Below are positions 12,133-23,300 of a DNA stretch of 61,089 nucleotides, in pieces. Both the position numbers and the translations under genes were made by a program. This DNA is from Purshia tridentata (Eukaryota > Streptophyta > Magnoliopsida > Rosales > Rosaceae), in NCBI GenBank assembly GCA_003254885.1, contig QANT01008718.1:1-61089 (forward strand), read 5' to 3'. The notes under the pieces are model-generated. The model did no database searches and had not been told where the DNA came from. It saw only the letters and a program-made list of their open reading frames with translations. How positions within the stretch are numbered: position 1 is the stretch's first letter; every line of letters starts with the position of its first letter.

Positions 12133-12151
12133 CCACAAGGCACTCCGATTT

Positions 12152-15100
12152 CTATTGGTAGTCAGGAATTTTCTCTTTTGCAGAATAACCACCTTGTCTA
12201 GCATATTTTTTGTTAGTAGAGAGATCATCTTCATGGATGTCACAAGACTCAGAAGGATCATATCTATCGTCAAAAGTACTTTGTGCCATAGAGTCTGAAC
12301 TATGATTCTCATATGTGTTCCAATCCCTTCTAACTTTTGATTTAAGGTGAGAATTTGACAGAGAAGAAGATGATCTATTACCATGATACTTGGATATGCT
12401 AGAAGATGACCTATTGATTTCATGATGCTTTGTCTTGGTCACCTCCAGATCATCTTGTTCCCTGCGATGACGAGTCTTCCCATGTGACCCTCCATGACTT
12501 CGGTACCTTTCTGGGCTTCTGGAATCATTCTTCGTATCACGTCTGTCCCTACTGACACTCCTCTGATCTACTAGATGTTCATGGTGTCGCTGAAGACTCC
12601 GTCTTGGTTTCTCATGATCTGTAGCAGAAGTATCCTTGGAAGTTGTAGAATGGATAGCATAACCAGAATGTGATTGTGTCCTGCTACGATTTGGGCTACC
12701 TCCTGCTGAGTCATAATTGCTTTTTGTTGGCTCGTCAACATCTGTGGTGACATCAGGAGCTGAAGGTAGGTCAAAGCACCCAATCCCTCCAGCTTGCTTA
12801 ATTTCTCCCATGTATTCCTCTATAATATCCCTCATAACCTTTGGAACATGAAAAAGTAAAAATAAAGTATTAATAAAACAAAAATGGGGAAAAGAACTGT
12901 TGGTGTCAATGCTTCAACAGGGTTAAAGAAAAAAGATTATTCTTTAGTCTCCTACCTCCAGTGCCATAATATTGCATGACATGAAATATTATCATCAATA
13001 TTTTTAGCAAGTACAAAAGTACCACCGCATCCTTTTCAGACAATGCTTTGTATCTAAATTCAATCTCAAACATCAAGGGATCCAGAAAGATTTTCTTTTG
13101 ACTGTTTAAAAAATTCTTTTCCTTTTCAATGATCCATATCTTTTTTTATTTTATAATTTTGATAAAAATAAAGTCACAAAAGCCAAAATAACACTACTCA
13201 GAAACATCTACGTTAATTAAATGGGCATAATGCCACATAATAAATGTACAATAATCAAACAAAGAAAAAAAATACATTTTAAAAATATAAACCTGATCCT
13301 TACCTGCAGGGTTGTTCGCTTCACCTTTTTGCCACGATATGACATTCTTCGTCTTTTGTAATCCCTTTCCTCTGCCAATAGCTCTTCTCTAGTCTTTGCC
13401 TTGCCCGTTTCCTTGTGCGGAACCAACAAAGAAGAACTTGTCAGATTTAAGAGTGAAACCAATTCGCCTCCTTATAACCAAATATTCTTTTGAGAAGTTA
13501 GAAACAAGATAACAATCTAGTAAAACATCATAAAGTCAAGCCTGAAGTGCCAAATTTCAGGCCATCACTAGGTTACAGCCATACTTTATATGCAGTTACC
13601 ACTATAAGAGACAAGATCTTTAATCATGATGACATAATTCTATGTCTATTGTTTAACGATTTGAGGTCTCTTAAAAATTAGCATTTAGTTAATCTAAAAT
13701 GGCAAGAAATACTCCTACGTATGCAGGTATGGTGTTTCTACAAATTTATGTAGAAATAATGCTATTAACAGGTACCTGGTTACTTGATGTCTGCCGAGGG
13801 ACCCCATCATGGTCAATAATAGGTCTATACTCACTTCGGTTTTTCCGCTCCAAATTAGCTCTCTGTGAAACATAATCATGCTCAGCCATCCTACAAACAA
13901 AGAAGTTACATGAGAAACTAAGAAATCTTGAAGAACCTAAAAATTGGTACATATGTCAAACAATAAAACTGACAAATAGCTTTATGAATAAGACTTGAGG
14001 GTGTAATAAGAACTTTTTTTTTTTTTGGGCCAAGAGGGTGTAATAAGAACTTAGTTGGACCAAATTTTCATGCAGCAAAAACAACTGTTGGAGTCCCACA
14101 GAGACCATTCAGAATAATTAGAGATCAAATTAAAGACAAGACAGAACACTGCTCATAAGTAGTGAAATAATAAGATGAGGACCCACCGAAAGCAAGAGTC
14201 AAAACATTAAACTATACATGAATTTCTGGTGCATGAGCACTGATATTGTACTTTAGCTTGACAAAGTTTAATTAAGTGAGCATTTTGATTTACCCCATTT
14301 TTCTTAATTTTTCTTTTTTCATAAGTTCTATACTTCAATTAGATTTTCAGCATATCAAAAGTAAATCTGAAAGCAAGCTGAACACAAAGAAACTGAGCCC
14401 AGTGGCATACCGTTGATATCTAGAAAGGGTTTGTGAAACCCATTGTCCCTTAAGTTTATCTTCTAGCAAGGACCGTTCATGCAATGCTGCAACAGCTGCT
14501 GCAACCTGGGACACGAATACCGACCTACTGATAATGTTTTCCCTCACCACACTATTCAATTCACTATTTGTGCTTCGAGGCTTCGTAACTTCAGCATCAC
14601 TAACACTACTGCCATTGCCATCCGAGCTCAAGGAACCCTCTTCTAAAGCAGGAAACTCTGTAACCTTTTGCTCCAATGGAAAAATTAAAGATCCCAATGC
14701 AGCATCTAATATGCATTTTTTAAGAATGTTCATGGCAAATAACTTCCCATTCACCACACCATAGAGTATGGAAAGCTGAGATGCCAACCACATCAAAGCT
14801 TGAACCAAAGTTGGACACTCAAAAAGCGTATTATCAGAATCTCTTTCCTTTACCTTACTTAAAGCTTCCCTTACAGTAGCCTTCAAGCACAGCCTAAGAA
14901 GCAAAAATATATGATCCCTCATAGCTACATCAATCACAATCCCATACTGGGGCGAATTTCTGATTACCCATAACTCCAAATCACACTCTCTAACCACGCC
15001 CAACCCCAATATGGCACAAAGAACACAGTATGAGTACACGCAAGGATACTCATTCCAGTCCTCAACTTCAGTTTTAATAGCCCAGAACTCAGATGGGAGA

Positions 15101-15741
15101 ACTTTACACCACTCTTTCTCAAAAGCCATCATCTCTCTCTCTTCTCTACCAATAAAATTTGCACATTCAACTGACAAAATTAAGGGAAATGTGAACGTTC
15201 TGTCGACACCATCAATAGAAGAAATATTAACGACCCCAGGGCAGTCACGGTAGAAGAAATTAGAACTAAAATCTGCATAGTAATGCTCCAAAGACAAGCA
15301 CAGGTCAGCATCTGAGCCGTGATGTGTTTGCAGAAAACTTTTTTCAGTACAGCATTGGTCATAGGATTTCAGGGTTTTTGGGTAATTGAGCGGTGGGAGA
15401 GGGTGGGGATATGATGAGCAGTGGAGGGAGTGGGAGAAAAGAGAGTGAGGGTGCACACGGTGGTGGAAGTTGAAAGGGCAGGGGACGAGGGCATTATTGG
15501 AATTATGGTAATCTGGGCTTTGGAGAGGGAGGAGAGCTGAAAGTGACTCAAGGGTCTGGTAGGAGCTGTGAATTAGGTTACTCAGAGATGAGAGTGTGGT
15601 AGAAATGTCAGGAGGCAGAGGAGTGGGAATTTCAGGTTGTGTGTTTTGTTGCTGAGAGTGAAAGAAGTTGGGGTTAGGATTGGAGTTTGATGGTATGAAT
15701 GTGAAATATGGGTGGGCAAATTGAGCAGGAGGGCGGTTCAT
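12152..15741 (-). CDS. SNRNP48: U11/U12 snRNP 48 kDa protein (U11-48K)
   Basis: Four coding exons (15741-14411, 13890-13776, 13411-13304, 12838-12152) join in frame to give 746 aa, ending KIPDYQ. Residues 88-108 form the CHHC zinc finger (C88, H94, H104, C108, starting CPFNFH), which in U11-48K recognises the 5' splice site of U12-type introns. Exon 3 carries the family block EELLAEERDYKRRRMSYRGK, known from U11-48K proteins of animals and plants. The C-terminal third is rich in Arg, Ser, His and Asp (for example QRSVSRDRRDTKNDSRSPER), typical of splicing factors. The protein is a nuclear subunit of the U11/U12 di-snRNP. The stop at 12152 lies 20 nt before a strong donor, and an alternative tail may extend the protein to 10648. 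Downstream intronic tandem U12-type sites suggest autoregulation. The identity is firm; the C-terminal end is less certain. Confidence 0.87.
13997..14052. repeat. 19-bp direct repeat flanking a T-tract, U11-48K intron 1
   Basis: GAGGGTGTAATAAGAACTT occurs at 13997-14015 and again, identical, at 14034-14052. Between them is an 18-bp insert of eleven T plus GGGCCAA. This could be slippage or a tiny insertion with a long target duplication. It is intronic. Confidence 0.8.
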
Positions 15742-16389
15742 GGCAGATTGTAGCCAAGGTCCACCTTAAAAATTCACAAACAGCCTGCAATATTATCTGA
15801 TACAAATACGAAAACAGTGGTCAGAACTTCGTAACAAGATTTTGGATAGAAAAAAACCGTATATAAAGCATGACAGCAAAATATAAAGATGTATATTGTA
15901 TATATACAGAGAGACAGGCCCTGATTATCAAACACAAATGCATAAGCCACAGCAGAGTCAAGATTAAGCCAAAAACAAAACTTCAGATAACGAGCTAAAC
16001 TGAATTAGGATGCCTACCAAGCAAATATTTTATACAATTCAAATACTAGATCCCTATAAACTGGAACGTTTCTGAAACAAACGACAGTGGCTTGCTCAGG
16101 TTTGACTGAGAGAGATAGATAGTTGCCGGAAATCAACGTGTTGAACTCACTGCGACGTCGTTTCGGTCCAGCTTGAGTCTTGAGAGCAGTGGGAGCTGGG
16201 AGCCTGGGAAGGGGGTCGTACGAACTTCATGCAACAGGGCCTTCTGATTTTGTGTTTTCCATGTCTAAGATGGAAGAAGACAAGTACGACGTCGTTTTTA
16301 TTGTACCTTGTTTGTTAAATCTGAAAAAGAAAGACACATGCGGCCCGAACAAAAAAAAACACAAAGGCCCAAAAAAGAAACCGTAGTTA
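15742..16389. other. U11-48K promoter region
   Basis: This stretch lies upstream of the minus-strand U11-48K gene and ends at the transposon. The palindromic word CGACGTCGTTT occurs twice, at about 16153 and 16287, the second in the same orientation. It contains the ACGTC bZIP core and is a likely promoter element for this housekeeping gene. No further gene is seen. Confidence 0.45.
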
Positions 16390-17725
16390 GGCCCTCCACT
16401 ATGCATCTGAAATTTGATACTCACAAGCCAAAATGGGTATCAATTTAGCAATAACCCTCCACTATAGACCGGAATATGATAGGCAAAATGGCCATCAGCC
16501 CAATGTGATAGTAAAATTTAGGTATCACAAAAAGTGATACCCAAAAGCTTGGCCCACACATAATTAATGGGAAAGAAGGAGAGAGAACAGGTGGGCAGGA
16601 GAGAGAAATGGGCGCGCATGTGACTGAACCAGCCTGCTGCAGTGGGCCCCGCTTTGAAAAGCTGTCGGGTGAGGTGCTAGCTAGCGCGTGAAAGCCACGG
16701 CTGACTATGATCCATTGACTGTTGCAAGATGGACGGCTGGATAGAAATAGTCGTTGCAGCCCTTTTTCAGTTTGAAAGGAACGGTACAGATCAATGGTCT
16801 AGATCTGCCTAACCTTTTTTTTTTGTTTTAATTATAAAAATGTCTTTACAACTCAAAAAAATTCGAAAAAATTATTAAAAAATGGAAAAAAATTCCATAA
16901 TTTTTTTTAAAAATCTCACAAAATTTCTAACGGCCATATTTTCCAAAATTCTATATATATATATATATATATCACCTACTATTACAATATTTTCTCACAA
17001 ACACAAAACTTTGACACCAAATTCACTCAAAAAAATTTAGTTTTTATCATGGTGAGACCTAGGGGAATTTCTTGGTCACACAATGAAGATCAAGCCCTAT
17101 TGAAGGCTTGGTAAGAGAGGTGTCCAGACGCATGTTTTGGTGCTAATCAAAGACAAGAGGTGAGGCACTCCCATTACCAGAACTGCTTGCTCGAAAGAGA
17201 TTGGTCCAGTCAAGAAATGAAAATGCATCCCTGAAAGCCAATCTCATTGAGCACATCTGGATTCGAGAAGGAAATCCACCAAATGTTTGAATGCCTAAAA
17301 AACTTTAGTTGTTTTAATTGTGTGGTTTTCGTTATGTGTTATTTGTGTCTTTTTTGTGTGTTATTTGTGTGTTTTTCGTGTGTGCCACTCATGAAATAAA
17401 ATAAATTATGTTGTGTTCCTCGATTTTGAGTGATAATATATATATTTTTAATTTGGGTAAACAAATAAAATATGCAAATATAGTCAATATTGACCTTAAA
17501 TTAAAGATCTTTTTTAAATATAACTAATGGTATAATTTTTATAAATATTTAAATTATAAATATTAAATTATAAGTCACTTAATCTATAGTAGGCATAATT
17601 TAATTAGATACAAAATTTTGATACCCAAATATGAGTATCAGCAACATAGTAAAACTGATACTCAAAATACACTATTCACACACATATTTGGCTACCAGAA
17701 AATGGCTTTGCCACGGTAGAAGGCC
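16390..17725. mobile_element. Decayed PIF/Harbinger-type DNA transposon
   Basis: The left terminus reads GGCCCTCCACTATG and the inverted right terminus GGCCTTCTACCGTG: 10 of 14 match, and all four differences are transitions, as expected of methylation-driven decay. Each end is flanked by a direct TTA (16387-16389 and 17726-17728), the 3-bp target duplication typical of PIF/Harbinger. Inside there is subterminal repetition (CCCTCCACTAT again near 16454; several GATACCCAAA/GGGTATC words), a TATA run at 16952-16972, and a broken ORF resembling the Harbinger Myb/trihelix-like ORF1. No transposase gene is seen, so the 1336-bp copy is non-autonomous. It ends 50 bp before the PPR start codon, so it probably supplies part of that gene's promoter or leader. 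Confidence 0.72.
17049..17290 (+). pseudogene. Broken ORF1 (Myb/trihelix-like) of the Harbinger element
   Basis: After a TATA-rich stretch and a leader-like AC-rich segment, an ATG opens MVRPRGISWSHNEDQALLKA followed by Trp and a stop at 17112. The pattern SWxxxEDxALLKAW matches the start of the SANT/trihelix-like ORF1 proteins of plant PIF/Harbinger elements. Past the stop, the same frame still reads GANQRQE, another feature of that family. Further stops and frame breaks show it is dead. Confidence 0.55.
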
Positions 17726-17775
17726 TTAGCAGATTACAAGTAGCTCAACAGCTCGAATAACAAAAGAAAACAAAA

Positions 17776-19191
17776 ATGCTTGGTTCCACCAAAAACACCC
17801 TTTGCCACTTTCTCCACCGAATAGCCACCACAAACACCTTCGAACCCCAAATCATCCATCTCCTCCTCCGCCACGTCAACACCCTCGATGTCTCCGAGAA
17901 CCCTCATCATCCCCAATCCGGCATCGTTCCGACCAAGGACGATTACTTCTCAGCCATCCACCACATCTCCAACATTGTTCGGCGCGACCACTACATGGAA
18001 CGCACACTCAACAAGCTACGCATCGCTGTCGACTCCGACCTCGTCTACCGAGTCCTCCGCGCCTGCTCAGCCTCAGGCACCGAGGCACTCCGATTCTTCA
18101 ACTGGGCTCGGACCCACCACCCCACCTACAACCCCACCACCTTGGAACTCGAAGAGCTCGTCAAGACCCTCGCTCGCTCCAAAAAGTACGAGTCCATGTG
18201 GAAGCTCCTCCATTCTATGCAGACCCATCACGGTTTGACGCTCTCGCAAGACACCCTTTGCTTCGTAATCCAAGAATATGGCAAGCACGGCCTTGTGGAC
18301 CAGGCCGTTGAGCTTTTCAACCGAGCTCCCAAGAGCTTTCGGTGCTTGCAAACCGTGGAGGTACACAATGCTTTGCTCTTTTCACTTTGCGAAGTGAAGC
18401 TGTTTAACGGTGCTTATGCGTTGGTGAGAAGGATGATACGAAAAGGGCTTGTTCCGGATAAAAGGACTTATTCAATTTTGGTCAATGCTTGGTGCTCGAA
18501 TGGCAAAATGAGGGAGGCCCAGTTGTTCTTGGAGGAAATGAGCAGCAAAGGGTTTAATCCGCCGGTTCGAGGCCGTGATCTTCTGGTTGAAGGGTTGCTG
18601 AATGCAGGTTATATTGAGGCTGCCAAGGACACGGTAAGGAAAATGGTTAAACAAGGCTCTGCACCTGATGTTTCTACTTTTAATTCACTGATAGAAGCTA
18701 TTTGTAAATGTGGGGAGGTTGAGTTTATCATTGATCTTTATTGGGAAGCCACTCGATTGGGGCTTTGTCCTGATATCAATACTTACAAGGTGTTGATACC
18801 GGCAGTTTCAAAGGTGGGTCGGATGGACGACGCTTTTAGGCTTCTGCAGAATTCGATCGAGGACGGGCATAAGCCATTTCCGAGCTTGTATGCGCCTATA
18901 ATTAAGGGCATGTGTAGGAGGGGTCAGTTTGATGATGCATTTTGTTTCTTCAGTGAGATGAAGGTTAAGGGGCATCCCCCGAACCGGCCGGTCTATACCA
19001 TGTTGATAACGATGTCTGGACGTGGAGGTCGCTTTGTGGAGGCTGCTAATTACTTGGTGGAGATGACTGAGATGGGTTTGATGCCAATTTCCCGGTGTTT
19101 TGATTTGGTTACTGATGGATTGAAGAATTGTGGGAAGCATGACCTGGCTAAGAGGATTGAGCAATTGGAAGTTTCTCTCAGAGGCACATGA
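17776..19191 (+). CDS. Pentatricopeptide repeat protein, At5g18390-like
   Basis: A single uninterrupted frame of 471 aa, as most plant PPR genes are intronless. The N-terminus (MLGSTKNTLCHFLHRIA) has few acidic residues and can form an amphipathic, mitochondrial-type presequence. From about residue 125 there are tandem 35-residue P-type PPR motifs, for example VPDKRTYSILVNAWCSNGKM, APDVSTFNSLIEAICKCGEV and CPDINTYKVLIPAVSKVGRM. There are about nine motifs and no E, DYW or SMR tail, so a role in organelle RNA stability or processing rather than editing is likely. Overall it resembles Arabidopsis At5g18390 (from memory). The 5' half is GC-rich and the 3' half is AT-richer, which creates long false frames on both strands. 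The transposon immediately upstream may carry its promoter. The RNA target is unknown. Confidence 0.88.
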   Translation: MLGSTKNTLCHFLHRIATTNTFEPQIIHLLLRHVNTLDVSENPHHPQSGIVPTKDDYFSAIHHISNIVRRDHYMERTLNKLRIAVDSDLVYRVLRACSASGTEALRFFNWARTHHPTYNPTTLELEELVKTLARSKKYESMWKLLHSMQTHHGLTLSQDTLCFVIQEYGKHGLVDQAVELFNRAPKSFRCLQTVEVHNALLFSLCEVKLFNGAYALVRRMIRKGLVPDKRTYSILVNAWCSNGKMREAQLFLEEMSSKGFNPPVRGRDLLVEGLLNAGYIEAAKDTVRKMVKQGSAPDVSTFNSLIEAICKCGEVEFIIDLYWEATRLGLCPDINTYKVLIPAVSKVGRMDDAFRLLQNSIEDGHKPFPSLYAPIIKGMCRRGQFDDAFCFFSEMKVKGHPPNRPVYTMLITMSGRGGRFVEAANYLVEMTEMGLMPISRCFDLVTDGLKNCGKHDLAKRIEQLEVSLRGT

Positions 19192-20370
19192 TGCTTCAAT
19201 TCAGTGTTGAGTAATACAGTTTTTTACCGTTGGAAAGGTGGTTAAGGAAGAAATGATGCTCTCATTGTTCACTATGATTTAAAATGCTAGCATGGATGAC
19301 TGCTTTATATGCTCCAAATGAGTATTTTGTGCTGCTCTGGTAACACTACTGCAAAGATTTAAACTAGTACCTGATAGATAAAACTTGTGGGAGGCTTGAC
19401 CTACTTTGTAAAGAAGATGGAACAGTTGGAAAAATTTCTTCATGCGGGTGTTTGAAAAAGCTATTAGCTTTAAGCCTTCTTTTACTATTTTTTTCACCCA
19501 AAAACAAAATTACAATTTGCTGCCCACAGAACTCTTCTTTATGGTTCAAAGAGGTTTTATAAGAACAGAGCCACTGCGCATGAAACTTCAATTTAATGTT
19601 TGCCAAAGTTTTGAGCAAATAAGCAGGGCCTATACTTGTGAGGATGAGAATGTGTTGGCAAAACACAACACTTTTGTGGTTTAAATGTTCATAATCAACC
19701 TTTGAACATCACCTTTTTTTTCCACCAACGGCTATCAACACTAAGCATAAATTCCATGATTATGTTTTAAGCAGGCTAGTGACAGAGACTGCGTCCTGCT
19801 TTACCATTAACCCAGAATCAGATTGATAGCTTTCTCGGGGAAAATGACGGAAAAATATGTGGTATCATAATTATGGTAGAACAGTAAATGCCAATAGAAA
19901 ACTAAAGGCATAAAAAGCAGATGGAATCAATACATTAACGAAATGATGCAACGATAAATGCCACACCCATTCTTTGGTTATGCTATTCATTATTTTAATC
20001 ATAATCAATACGCTGGTATAACATGGACTACTCAAGTTGCCCACTCCAATTCTATTGGAAGGCGCAATGCTGCGAGAAAAGGAACAGAACGAGTAAAGCT
20101 AGATCCACAGGAGAATCTGCAAGAATTTGAGACAAATACCTCCATTATTTAAGACTTACAAAATCACAAGATTACATAATTTAACTATGGAATTCTAGGG
20201 GTGATAGAGAGGGGTAAGAGGGAGATACTGCATTGTCAAGCAAATATTTCATTCAATTTGAAACATGTTAAAGATTATCATTTTGGTAACTTACGAATTC
20301 CCTAATCCATAGAAGTTTCCTATGTTGTTTCTCTCCTATCTTATCTACAATCCCGTCTAATTTCTCTCCT
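19192..20370. other. Convergent 3' region of the PPR and SEC genes
   Basis: The PPR gene (+) and the SEC gene (-) point toward each other here, so the stretch contains both 3' UTRs and little else. No coding signal, repeat or RNA gene could be recognised. Confidence 0.5.
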
Positions 20371-23300
20371 CTATCTATCATAGGGGAACTCCAAATCATT
20401 CTCTGCCACTTTGAAATGCTGGGGCCGCTGGCCTGAGCAATGCAGATTCCACATTTTGAAATAAGACCTTTCAAGATTCCTCACCTGCAACAAGTCCATA
20501 GAAATGAATTAACAGTCTAAAGGTACGAATTATTTAAATGCACAAAGCATGCTGTTTCGACGAATAAACAATTTGAACGCACCCAGCGTGCAGTGTCAAA
20601 GAGAGGACAAGTTAACCGGACTGCCTTCAGTTTGTTGGCAAGAGCATGAAGCTTTGGGCGATTCAATGCCAAAGATACAGCCTTCTCTTCATACTCTTTC
20701 ATACTATAGGAAATCAAAACAGGGAAACAAGTTAAAATAAACTCAGACCACAAATACGTTCAAGAAAGAAAAGTCTGGTGAAAACACATAAAACAGAACC
20801 TGCAGAAACAGAAACCTTGAAACAAGCATTTTACAAAGTAATAGGACTGGGCGAATATTAGGGTTAATACGCAAGAACATCATTTTATAGATTATAGAAC
20901 ACATAGAAAAAATCTAGACTGAGTGAAGGCTAATGCATCACTTTACATTGAAATAACTAAAACCATTTTCCCAAAGAGCCCACTAAGCAAACCAACACGT
21001 CACCTACACCCCAAAGCATGTGACCTTTCCATGTTCAAACAACTATGGCATTGTACTGAAAATTACAAGCATAGAAAGTAGAAATCATATTCCACCACAT
21101 TTTTGTTGGCATTCATGTTAGTGAAGGTTGCCTTGGCAATACTGTCAATGTGTTTTATATAGATAACTGAAAGACATACCTGCTAACAATCATCTCGTCA
21201 CCCAGTCCAGTGGCGAGACACAGTGATCCAGCAACCCTGGTGGCCATCTTTTCAAGGGGAAGGGTCACCATCGGCAATCCTGCCCACAGGATATCTGTGC
21301 CTGTAGTATGTGCATTGCATAGAGGCCTAAAAATGAAAAATCCAACAATCAATTCAAGACCCAGGCCCTTATGTTGTACGCAATTAAAAAAAAAGCTTTG
21401 GGACTTTGTACGAATCAAGGATAAGAAGATTACGTGTCAAGGAATAGATCTGCTAAAGCACTGCGCCTGATATGTTCACCTTTCATAGCAACATCGGTGA
21501 AAATGATTTGGTCTGCCTGCACCCCTTGAGCAACAGCATCTGAAACAGTCCAATAATTAACAAAAATATCAAAACGGGTATTGAGAACTGGTTTTTATTT
21601 CAGATCAAAAGGCCAAAAAATTTCTTTTTTTCTTTTTTTAGTACGGGGTATCTGGAAAATATAGAGCACGAAATATGTTATAAAAAGTGTGACCAATTCC
21701 TTATAAATTAGTAAAGCATTCCACATACATTCACGAAGTCTCATTTCGCCTGCAGCTGGGAATCTGAGGAGCCAGAGTGCACTGTTTGGTACACGTTTAA
21801 GAATATTGCACCTAGAAAGGATTGAGTAATTGGTGAGATGCCAAATTGTGTAGCAATGCACTTATAGATATAGTTTTAATTTTTGGTAGGAATTCAAATT
21901 TGCATAAGAACTAAGGACCATCTTGATATTACCAAGTATTAAATATTTCAGGATCCATTTTGTACAACTGATTGAAGCATGCAAATATAAATTTCTCCTC
22001 GGGGAGACCATAATCTGATCGCTTGTGCCTACAGTGAGGATCCAACACATCCTGATTTTTCTGAGCAACATAGATAAGTAATCAGGTGTCAGTAATCCAG
22101 ATATGCTCGAATTAAATATAATAAAAAAACAGACTACAGAGTTCTCCATAATTACTTGTTAAGATAAATACCTGCTTATAATCATTCACAAAGTAGCAAT
22201 GCGGGAGATGAACAAGCTTCTCAGAGTAAATATGTGAGAAGCATAAAGGGGAAACAAACTGAAAGCAAAGACACAGCACATCAGACAAATACAGCGAACA
22301 AAATTAAGCTATCTTAGACAAAAATGGCTCAATTCCAACCTCATCAGTGACCAAGTAATCAATGTAATTTGCCCCTGTGGTCCCAGGGAACCCCATGTAT
22401 GAAACCTGAATAGGTGCAGGCTGCATAGCAAATATTTCATTTCTTGCCCCCTGCATGATTAATGTGCCATGAGGTCATTCCAACAAGTAACAATAGATAT
22501 AGGTTGCAAATTAGATAATCAGAAGCTGAGTGAAGAGAAAACATGACTTAAATTAATTAATCTAATAATAAACCCCCCACATAATAGAGCAAAATAATTG
22601 GAAAAGGCTCCCCATAAATAGGTATATTTTCTACGTCCACATGTTTCTTACAATAAGCGTGTGATCAAAGAAGATGAAGGGATATAAATAAAAAATCATC
22701 ATAGGAACTATACCTTTGTATAACCATTAAGATTAATTAAAATCTGTATCTTATCCTCATTAATCATTTTGGCAATCATATCTGATGACATGGATGCGAC
22801 ATCCACGAAGTGCTCCGCTTCAGACTGGATACGCAGTCTCCACTCCGTTCCATCATTTGGACTCAAGGCATAACAGAAAATCTACATAAAATTTTTCAGT
22901 CATACATATTACTAACACATAGATCTGAAAGTTGTACTGTCACAGTCAAAACAAAAAGCATAATATTACAAACCTCAACATTTTCCTTATTGTGCATTCC
23001 AAAAATAGATCCCATAAGATGTGACAAGGGATGATTACCGAAGTCACTACTTACATATCTGCAAATCAAGAGAGAGAGAGAGAGAGTTGAAAAATTGTAG
23101 AAGCATGACCCAAAGAAAAAGTGATGTAAGCATGTAAGCTTATTCTCTCAAAACATACCCAACCCTGAGTCTCTCATGCCCACCATTATGCTTTATGGGA
23201 ATTGGAGCAGGATGATTGAAAGCAGGAAGTCCAAAACGGGATGCAATTATGGAGCAGTGTGCAGCATATTTACGACTGCAAAAGAGAAGATGAAAGTGAG

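Noticed and set aside
15042..15049. GTATCCTT (minus strand), a U12-type donor word, inside U11-48K exon 1
   Set aside because: It is a single copy in the middle of an open, conserved coding exon with no branch site or acceptor that would remove sequence in frame.
17802..18366. Long frames overlapping the PPR gene on both strands (169 aa, 116 aa, 97 aa)
   Set aside because: They are shadows produced by the GC-rich 5' part of the PPR gene; their Pro/His/Arg-rich composition matches frame-shifted reading and no family.
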